A DNA stretch of 9,523 bases from an uncultured Candidatus Melainabacteria bacterium (GTDB lineage Bacteria; Cyanobacteriota; Vampirovibrionia; Gastranaerophilales; Gastranaerophilaceae). Numbering within the stretch: position 1 is the first letter of the stretch; the number at the start of each line of letters is the position of its first letter. The position numbers were made by a program, and so were the translations under genes. Of the stretch, positions 5,674-9,523 are shown in pieces. Under the pieces are notes generated by a model. That model did not search any database. It was not told the DNA's origin and saw only the letters and a program-made list of their open reading frames with translations. Location of the stretch: positions 1 through 9,523 of the forward strand of contig CAKUTL010000056.1 of the NCBI GenBank assembly GCA_934692295.1, read 5' to 3'.

Positions 5674-6012
5674 ATGGAAGCAAAAGCAAAACAAACAGAT
5701 ATAAAAATGACAGCTAGAAAACTTCGCAGAGTAATCAACGAAGTTAGAGGAAAAGCTGTTGTTGAAGCTCAAGATATGTTACGTTTTATGCCTTATTTTG
5801 CAGCAAGAGTAGTTGAAAAGAACTTGAAGGCTGCCGTAGCGAATGCTCGTGAACAATATGGCGTAGCTCCAGAATCATTAAAGATTTCTCAAATCTTTGC
5901 TGATGAAAGTGTTACATACAAACGTGCAAGAACAAGAGCACAAGGTCGTATGTATTCAAGAATGAAACGTACATCACACCTTACATTAGTAGTTAGTGAT
6001 ACAACAAAATAG
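5674..6012 (+). CDS. rplV: 50S ribosomal protein L22
   Basis: L22 contacts all 23S rRNA domains, and its beta hairpin lines the exit tunnel, where macrolide resistance mutations arise in other bacteria. The product has 112 residues. It has the N-terminal MTARKLRRVINEVRGK (12-27), helix AARVVEKNLKAAVANA (43-58), and the tunnel hairpin with KRARTRAQGRMYSRMKRTSH (83-102). The hairpin length looks normal, with no insertion or deletion. AAAGGA around 5661-5666 precedes the start. Only 12 bases separate it from rpsC, so the two are likely co-translated. Confidence 0.97.
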   Translation: MEAKAKQTDIKMTARKLRRVINEVRGKAVVEAQDMLRFMPYFAARVVEKNLKAAVANAREQYGVAPESLKISQIFADESVTYKRARTRAQGRMYSRMKRTSHLTLVVSDTTK

Positions 6013-6024
6013 GAAAGTAATAAA

Positions 6025-6762
6025 ATGGGACAAAAAACACATCCAACCGGATTTAGAGTAGGAATTATCCAAGACTGGGCAAGCACCTGGTATGCAAAAT
6101 GGAAAGACTACAAAACATTTGTAGCAGAAGATGCTAAAATTAGAAAATTCGTAAAGAAAAAACTATACGCTGCTGGTGTATCTAAAATTTGGATCGCTAG
6201 AAAAGCACAAAACACAACAATCACAGTTGTAACAGCAAAACCTGGTATAGTTGTTGGTCGTGGCGGACAAGGTATTGATGAACTTCGTCAAGAAGTAACA
6301 AAATACATTGGCAAACCTGTAATTATAAACGTTGTTGAAGTTGCAAGAATTGATGCTGATGCTCAATTAGTTGCTGAAAATATTGCTCAACAATTAGAAA
6401 AACGTATTGCATTCCGTCGTGCAATGAAACAAGCTATGCAAAGAACAATGAGATCAGGCGTTCAAGGTATCAAAGTTATGGTATCAGGTCGTTTAGGTGG
6501 TGCTGAAATCGCTCGTTCTGAATGGGCTAAAGAAGGAAGAATTCCTCTTCAAACATTAAGAGCAGACGTTGATTTTGGTTTTGCAGAAGCTGATACAATT
6601 ATGGGTAAAATCGGCGTTAAAGTTTGGATTTTCAAAGGCAACTTAATGCCAGGCGAAAAAGCAGACAAAAACGTTAAATTAAAAAGTGGCAAAGACTCTG
6701 AAAAGGGTTCAAGACGCCCAAGACGTAGCAGAAATGTTGAAACAACATCAGATGCAAAGTAA
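6025..6762 (+). CDS. rpsC: 30S ribosomal protein S3
   Basis: S3 forms part of the mRNA entry channel and contributes to ribosomal helicase activity. The product has 245 residues. It starts with MGQKTHPTGFRVGI and has a type II KH domain with the GRGG loop at 78-81 (KPGIVVGRGGQGIDEL). The C-terminal domain follows with GVQGIKVMVSGRLGGAEIAR (about 145-164) and GVKVWIFKG. Residues from about 215 to the end form a low-complexity basic tail (SRRPRRSR), a variable feature among bacteria. The ribosome binding site AGGAAAG lies around the rplV stop codon, 12 bases from the ATG, consistent with coupling. Confidence 0.97.
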   Translation: MGQKTHPTGFRVGIIQDWASTWYAKWKDYKTFVAEDAKIRKFVKKKLYAAGVSKIWIARKAQNTTITVVTAKPGIVVGRGGQGIDELRQEVTKYIGKPVIINVVEVARIDADAQLVAENIAQQLEKRIAFRRAMKQAMQRTMRSGVQGIKVMVSGRLGGAEIARSEWAKEGRIPLQTLRADVDFGFAEADTIMGKIGVKVWIFKGNLMPGEKADKNVKLKSGKDSEKGSRRPRRSRNVETTSDAK

Positions 6763-6791
6763 GGTATAAAATATAATAGGAGCAAAATATA

Positions 6792-7214
6792 ATGTTACAG
6801 CCTAAAAAGACTAAATACCGCAAAATGATGAAAGGCAGAATGAAAGGTACTGAAACTAGAGGTACAAAACTTGAATTCGGTCAATACGCTCTTCAAGCAT
6901 TAGAGCCAGGTTGGATTACCAGCCGTCAAATCGAGGCTGCACGTCGTGCAATGACTCGTGAAATCAAACGTGGCGGTAACGTTTGGATTAAAATATTCCC
7001 AGATAAACCAATTACTGCAAAACCTGCTGAAACTCGTATGGGTTCTGGTAAAGGTAACGTAGAATACTGGGTAGCAGTTGTTAAACCAAATAGAATTCTA
7101 TTTGAACTTGATTACTTCGATAGAAATGTTGCAGTTAACGCATTAGAATTGGCTGCACAAAAACTTCCTATCAAAGTTAAGATTGTTGAACAACCAAGAG
7201 AACAGGCAAAATAA
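6792..7214 (+). CDS. rplP: 50S ribosomal protein L16
   Basis: L16 organises the A-site region of the large subunit and is a late assembly protein. The product has 140 residues, the usual length. It shows MLQPKKTKYRKMMKGRMKG (1-19), GWITSRQIEAARRAMTREIK (40-59) and the signature RMGSGKGNVEYWVAVVKP (82-99). AGGAG at 6778-6782 lies 9 bases before the ATG. It is 29 bases after rpsC, as expected for the rpsC-rplP-rpmC block of the S10 operon. Confidence 0.97.
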   Translation: MLQPKKTKYRKMMKGRMKGTETRGTKLEFGQYALQALEPGWITSRQIEAARRAMTREIKRGGNVWIKIFPDKPITAKPAETRMGSGKGNVEYWVAVVKPNRILFELDYFDRNVAVNALELAAQKLPIKVKIVEQPREQAK

Positions 7215-7288
7215 GTTCTTCCTTAACAAAAAGTCGAAACCTCGACAGGTCGGTATAAGGTAAGGATTAAGATAAAGGAAAATAAATA
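7215..7288 (+). promoter_or_regulatory. rplP-rpmC spacer with nested hairpin
   Basis: TCCTTA (7220-7225) pairs with TAAGGA (7261-7266), enclosing a perfect GTCGA/TCGAC hairpin (7233-7237 with 7242-7246, loop AACC). The outer 3' arm ends 7 bases before the rpmC ribosome binding site AAAGGA (7274-7279). The same gene pair is commonly overlapping or abutting in other bacteria, so a 74-base gap is unusual here. No promoter or T tract is visible. Confidence 0.42.
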
Positions 7289-7486
7289 ATGAAATTAAGT
7301 GAAATGCGTGAAAAATCAGTAGAAGAATTGCAAACAGCGATTGTTGATTGGAAAAAACAATTATTAGAATCAAGATTGCAATTATCTACTCATAAGTTAG
7401 AAAATACAGCAAGTATTTCTAAAACTAAAAAACTTATCGCTCAAGCAAAAACAATAATAACAGAAAAAGGGGTACAAAATGCCTAA
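7289..7486 (+). CDS. rpmC: 50S ribosomal protein L29
   Basis: L29 is a small helical protein beside L23 at the tunnel exit. The product has 65 residues, the family norm. It begins MKLSEMREKSVEELQTAIVD, then WKKQLLESRLQLSTHKLEN, the usual two-helix hairpin, and ends in a short KTKKLIAQAKTIITEK helix. The family is variable in sequence, so identity rests on length, helical pattern and position between rplP and rpsQ. Its last 8 bases overlap the start of rpsQ. Confidence 0.93.
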   Translation: MKLSEMREKSVEELQTAIVDWKKQLLESRLQLSTHKLENTASISKTKKLIAQAKTIITEKGVQNA

Positions 7487-7724
7487 AAAAGAAAAACAAG
7501 GAATGGTAATTAGTAATAAAATGGACAAAACAGTTGTTGTTCAAGTTGCTGATTATGAACCACATCCAAGATACAAAAAAATTATGGAATCTAATAAACA
7601 CTACAAAGCACATGATGCTGAAAACGTTTGCAACATCGGCGACATTGTTAGAATTGTTGAAGCAAAACCAATGTCAAAAGATAAACGCTGGGCAGTAGCA
7701 GAAGTAGTTGAAAAAGCTAGATAG
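7479..7724 (+). CDS. rpsQ: 30S ribosomal protein S17
   Basis: S17 is a primary 16S rRNA-binding protein with an OB fold. The product has 81 residues. It contains GMVISNKMDKTVVVQV (8-23), HPRYKKIMESNKHYKAHD (29-46) and the signature GDIVRIVEAKPMSKDKRW (54-71). AAAGGGG (7466-7472) inside rpmC lies 6 bases before the ATG, and the frame overlaps rpmC by 8 bases, so translation is probably coupled. It is the last gene of the classical S10 operon and is followed by a 122-nt structured spacer. Confidence 0.97.
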   Translation: MPKKEKQGMVISNKMDKTVVVQVADYEPHPRYKKIMESNKHYKAHDAENVCNIGDIVRIVEAKPMSKDKRWAVAEVVEKAR

Positions 7725-7846
7725 TTTGTGGAAACACGGGCTATCTTAGCCCGAACCCTTTTCGGGATTTCTAAGATAGAATGCAGCATTACCAAAGAGT
7801 AATGAGAGGCTAGCGTAGTAGATTAAAATACTAAAAGGAAAGAAAA
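7725..7846 (+). promoter_or_regulatory. rpsQ-rplN spacer with mutually exclusive stems at the S10/spc boundary
   Basis: Two incompatible folds share bases 7741-7753. Fold A is CGGGCT/AGCCCG (7737-7742 with 7748-7753). Fold B is a perfect 9-bp stem CTATCTTAG/CTAAGATAG (7741-7749 with 7771-7779) stacked on CCCGA/TCGGG (7750-7754 with 7762-7766), with a 4-base bulge. A separate perfect hairpin CATTAC/GTAATG (7787-7792 with 7799-7804) follows. No T tract and no clear promoter are seen. In E. coli this position separates two independently controlled operons. Control by protein binding, RNA processing or a switch between A and B is inferred. AAAGGA at 7834-7839 is the rplN ribosome binding site. 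Confidence 0.58.
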
Positions 7847-8215
7847 ATGATACAACAAGAAACAAGACTAGAAGTAGCAGATAATACAGGTGCAAAACAA
7901 TTGTTATGTATCCGTGTTATGGGAAGCTCAAATAAAAAATTTGCAGCAGTAGGTGATGAAATCACTGCTTCTGTAAAAGATGCGACTCCTAATATGGCTG
8001 TGAAAAAAGGTGAAGTTGTACGTGCAGTTATTGTAAGAACTAAAGCAGACATCAAACGTAATGATGGTTCAGTTATCAGATTTGATGAAAACGCAGCGGT
8101 TATTATCAATAAAGACGGCAACCCAAGAGGTACACGTGTTTTCGGACCAGTTGCTCGTGAATTAAGAGACAAAGGTTATATGAAGATCGTTTCTCTTGCA
8201 CCGGAAGTAATCTAG
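7847..8215 (+). CDS. rplN: 50S ribosomal protein L14
   Basis: L14 forms inter-subunit bridges with the 30S body and binds the silencing factor RsfS. The product has 122 residues, exactly the common length. It starts MIQQETRLEVADNTGAK, with the signature around LEVADNTGAKQLLCIRVMG (8-26), then AVKKGEVVRAVIVRTK (51-66) and GNPRGTRVFGPVARELR (91-107). AAAGGA lies 7 bases before the ATG. It would be the first gene of the classical spc operon, and here follows a structured spacer rather than a recognisable promoter. Confidence 0.98.
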   Translation: MIQQETRLEVADNTGAKQLLCIRVMGSSNKKFAAVGDEITASVKDATPNMAVKKGEVVRAVIVRTKADIKRNDGSVIRFDENAAVIINKDGNPRGTRVFGPVARELRDKGYMKIVSLAPEVI

Positions 8216-8337
8216 TTCTTAATGAATGTAAGTGAGTTTAGAAGTAGATTACCCCGATTAAGTGAAAACTTTTGAGGGTGGAACATGTAATAGGCCGACA
8301 AGGTCAGTCCATGAAAGTTAATAACCAGGAGAAAAAA
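8216..8337 (+). promoter_or_regulatory. rplN-rplX spacer with nested GNRA hairpin
   Basis: ATTAC (8248-8252) pairs with GTAAT (8287-8291), continued by CCC/GGG (8253-8255 with 8276-8278) across an 8-base 3' bulge. At the tip is AAGT/ACTT (8260-8263 with 8268-8271) closed by GAAA. A second small stem GGCC/GGTC (8293-8296 with 8302-8305, one G-T pair) follows. The frame of rplX is open upstream through this stretch to a TTG at 8272 and an ATG at 8311, but neither has a ribosome binding site. AGGAG (8327-8331) points to the ATG at 8338. Confidence 0.48.
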
Positions 8338-8676
8338 ATGACTAACAAAGATAAAAAAAGCTTGCATGTAAAAACTAGCGACAGAGTCGTAGTTATTGCA
8401 GGTAAAGACAAAGGAAAAATCGGTAACGTAAAAAAAGTTGACACCGTAAAAGGCAAAGTAGTTGTTGAAGGTGCTAACATGGTTACTAAAGCTCAAAAAC
8501 CTCAACCAGCAGCAGGTATTCAAGGCGGACTTATTAAATTAGAAGCTCCATTGGATTCTTCAAATGTAATGATTGTTTGCCCAGCTTGCGAAAAAGCTAC
8601 AAGAGTAGAAATGAAAGTTATCGATGGCAAAAAAGTTCGTGTTTGCAAAAAATGCGGTGAACAACTAGATGCTTAA
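8338..8676 (+). CDS. rplX: 50S ribosomal protein L24, zinc-ribbon form
   Basis: L24 is an assembly-initiating 23S rRNA-binding protein located near the tunnel exit. The start at 8338 is chosen because AGGAG (8327-8331) is 6 bases upstream and MTNKDKK then leads into the KOW domain. This gives 112 residues. The KOW/SH3 part covers about residues 10-32 (DRVVVIAGKDKGKIGNVKKV), followed by VVVEGANMVTKAQKP. The C-terminus has a four-cysteine ribbon CPAC (81-84) and CKKC (103-106), so zinc binding is expected. Many bacteria keep this ribbon; cyanobacterial L24, as I recall, has lost the cysteines. The stop codon lies inside a strong hairpin. Confidence 0.96.
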   Translation: MTNKDKKSLHVKTSDRVVVIAGKDKGKIGNVKKVDTVKGKVVVEGANMVTKAQKPQPAAGIQGGLIKLEAPLDSSNVMIVCPACEKATRVEMKVIDGKKVRVCKKCGEQLDA

Positions 8677-8699
8677 TGTGCAACTCGTTGCGACATTAA
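8673..8699 (+). promoter_or_regulatory. Strong hairpin covering the rplX stop codon
   Basis: TTAATGT (8673-8679) pairs with ACATTAA (8693-8699) and GCAA (8680-8683) with TTGC (8688-8691). The loop is CTCG, and the only defect is one bulged G at 8692, giving 11 base pairs. The rplX stop TAA (8674-8676) is in the 5' arm. There is no T tract after it, so termination is unlikely. A translating ribosome would melt it, so it could tie mRNA processing or rplE initiation to rplX translation. Confidence 0.55.
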
Positions 8700-8723
8700 T
8701 ACCAATAGTAAAGGAAAAGAAAA

Positions 8724-9284
8724 ATGACAGTAACAAAAAACTTAAAAACAAAATACACTGAAGACGTAGTTCCAGCTTTGAAAGAGAAGTTTGGCTACAA
8801 AAACGATCACCAAGTTCCAAAATTAGTAAAAATCGTTTTGAACATGGGTGTTGGTGAAGCTTCACACAACTCAAAAATTGCAGAAGCAATTGAAGCTCAA
8901 TTAACAAAAATTGCTGGACAACACGCAGTAGTTACAAAAGCTAAAAAATCAATCGCTTCATACAAATTGAGAGAAGGAATGCCAGTTGGAGCAATGGCAA
9001 CATTGCGTGGCGAAAGAATGTATGATTTCTTGCAAAAATTAATTTGCGTAGTTCTTCCAAGAATCAGAGACTTCCGTGGTATCAGCCCAAAAAGTTTCGA
9101 TGGAAGAGGAAACTATACATTAGGCTTGAAAGAACAAGCATTGTTCCCTGAAATCACTTATGAAGAAGTAGATTTAGTTAAGGGTATGAACGTTTCAGTT
9201 ATCACAACTGCTGAAACAGATGAAGAGGCAAGAGAATTGTTAAGACTTCTCGGAATGCCATTCAAAGGTAGTCACAAACAATAA
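8724..9284 (+). CDS. rplE: 50S ribosomal protein L5
   Basis: L5 binds 5S rRNA and forms the central protuberance with L18. The product has 186 residues, close to the normal 180. It contains VPKLVKIVLNMGVGEA (31-46), KAKKSIASYKLREGMPVGAM (72-91), TLRGERMYDFL (93-103), and the 5S-rRNA-contacting region DFRGISPKSFDGRGNYTLGL (116-135). AAAGGA (8710-8715) lies 8 bases before the ATG. The preceding 47-nt gap is mostly taken up by the hairpin over the rplX stop. Confidence 0.97.
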   Translation: MTVTKNLKTKYTEDVVPALKEKFGYKNDHQVPKLVKIVLNMGVGEASHNSKIAEAIEAQLTKIAGQHAVVTKAKKSIASYKLREGMPVGAMATLRGERMYDFLQKLICVVLPRIRDFRGISPKSFDGRGNYTLGLKEQALFPEITYEEVDLVKGMNVSVITTAETDEEARELLRLLGMPFKGSHKQ

Positions 9285-9304
9285 GTACAAGATAGGAGAA
9301 ATTC

Positions 9305-9511
9305 ATGGCTAAGAAAGCGATGATTAACAAAGAACTTAGACGAGAAAAACTTGCTGCTGCCGGAAAATACCCAACAGTAAGACTACACAACAGATGCAGT
9401 ATCTGTGGCAGACCTCACGGTTTTCATAGAGATTTCGGCTTGTGCAGAATCTGTTTAAGAAAAATGGCTCACCAAGGTTTGTTGCCTGGTGTAACAAAAG
9501 CAAGCTGGTAG
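9305..9511 (+). CDS. rpsN: 30S ribosomal protein S14, short zinc-binding form
   Basis: S14 assembles late into the 30S head beside S3 and S10. The product has 68 residues and the C+ motif: Cys31, Cys34, Cys47 and Cys50, as RCSICGRPHGF and GLCRICLRKM. This makes it the zinc-binding short class rather than the roughly 100-residue zinc-free class. It is about seven residues longer than the common 61-residue form, with the extra sequence near LAAAGKYPTVRLHN. The N-terminus (MAKKAMINKE) and the C-terminus (AHQGLLPGVTKASW) recall the long cyanobacterial form. AGGAG (9294-9298) lies 6 bases before the ATG. The 12 bases after the stop carry nothing recognisable; rpsH is the expected next gene. Confidence 0.96.
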   Translation: MAKKAMINKELRREKLAAAGKYPTVRLHNRCSICGRPHGFHRDFGLCRICLRKMAHQGLLPGVTKASW

Positions 9512-9523
9512 TTTGTTTTAGCT

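Noticed and set aside
4405..7277. Shared 10-mer TAAGATAAAG upstream of rplB (4405-4414) and rpmC (7268-7277)
   Set aside because: An A-rich decamer near ribosome binding sites is plausible by chance, and the flanks do not align.
8272..8337. Longer rplX frame starting at TTG 8272 or ATG 8311
   Set aside because: Neither start has a ribosome binding site, the added residues do not resemble L24, and AGGAG at 8327-8331 clearly serves the ATG at 8338.
1..9523. Mobile elements, CRISPR arrays, tRNA or rRNA genes
   Set aside because: No transposase, repeat-spacer pattern, CCA-ended cloverleaf or rRNA motif was seen in the window.

Overview
This window is an AT-rich bacterial chromosome segment. It carries most of the S10 and spc ribosomal-protein clusters on the + strand, in the order rpsJ-rplC-rplD-rplW-rplB-rpsS-rplV-rpsC-rplP-rpmC-rpsQ-rplN-rplX-rplE-rpsN. 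Upstream lie the 3' part of a phosphohexomutase gene and one uncharacterised small gene. All 17 genes are on the + strand, with Shine-Dalgarno-type starts and the standard genetic code. Several proteins read as cyanobacteria-like from memory: the middle and C-terminus of S10, L3, and the C-terminus of S14. However, S14 and L24 are zinc-binding forms, which photosynthetic cyanobacteria normally lack. With the AT-rich composition and the PNFGM-type N-terminus of the small gene, my best guess is a non-photosynthetic relative of Cyanobacteria (Melainabacteria/Vampirovibrionia, possibly Gastranaerophilales). This is inference, not a database result.

Layout: 1-1200 is the mutase, cut at its 5' end by the window edge, followed by a clean hairpin terminator (1225-1254). 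1347-1904 is a soluble protein of unknown function. 1905-2146 is a control region with two inverted repeats, a near-consensus sigma70-type promoter (-35 at 1975, -10 at 1998) and a leader of about 137 nt that starts with a strong hairpin. 2147-9511 is one uninterrupted ribosomal-protein array. No credible terminator or strong second promoter is visible inside it, and rpsH would be expected just beyond the window. No stretch of 300 bases lacks a gene.

The gene content is ordinary; the spaces between the genes are not. Such genes are usually packed tightly, but here six spacers are 74-221 nt long: rpsJ-rplC 221, rplC-rplD 114, rplW-rplB 79, rplB-rpsS 75, rplP-rpmC 74, and rpsQ-rplN and rplN-rplX 122 each (seven in all counting both 122-nt spacers). 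Several contain perfect or nested inverted repeats. Two show mutually exclusive pairings, and three short stems enclose or overlap stop codons. The rpsJ-rplC spacer is GC-rich compared with its coding neighbours. I infer a set of cis-acting RNA elements that divide the array into separately controlled or processed parts. The strongest candidates are the rpsJ leader, the rpsJ-rplC element and the rpsQ-rplN element, the last lying exactly at the classical S10/spc operon boundary. This rests on hand pairing only and needs covariation analysis.
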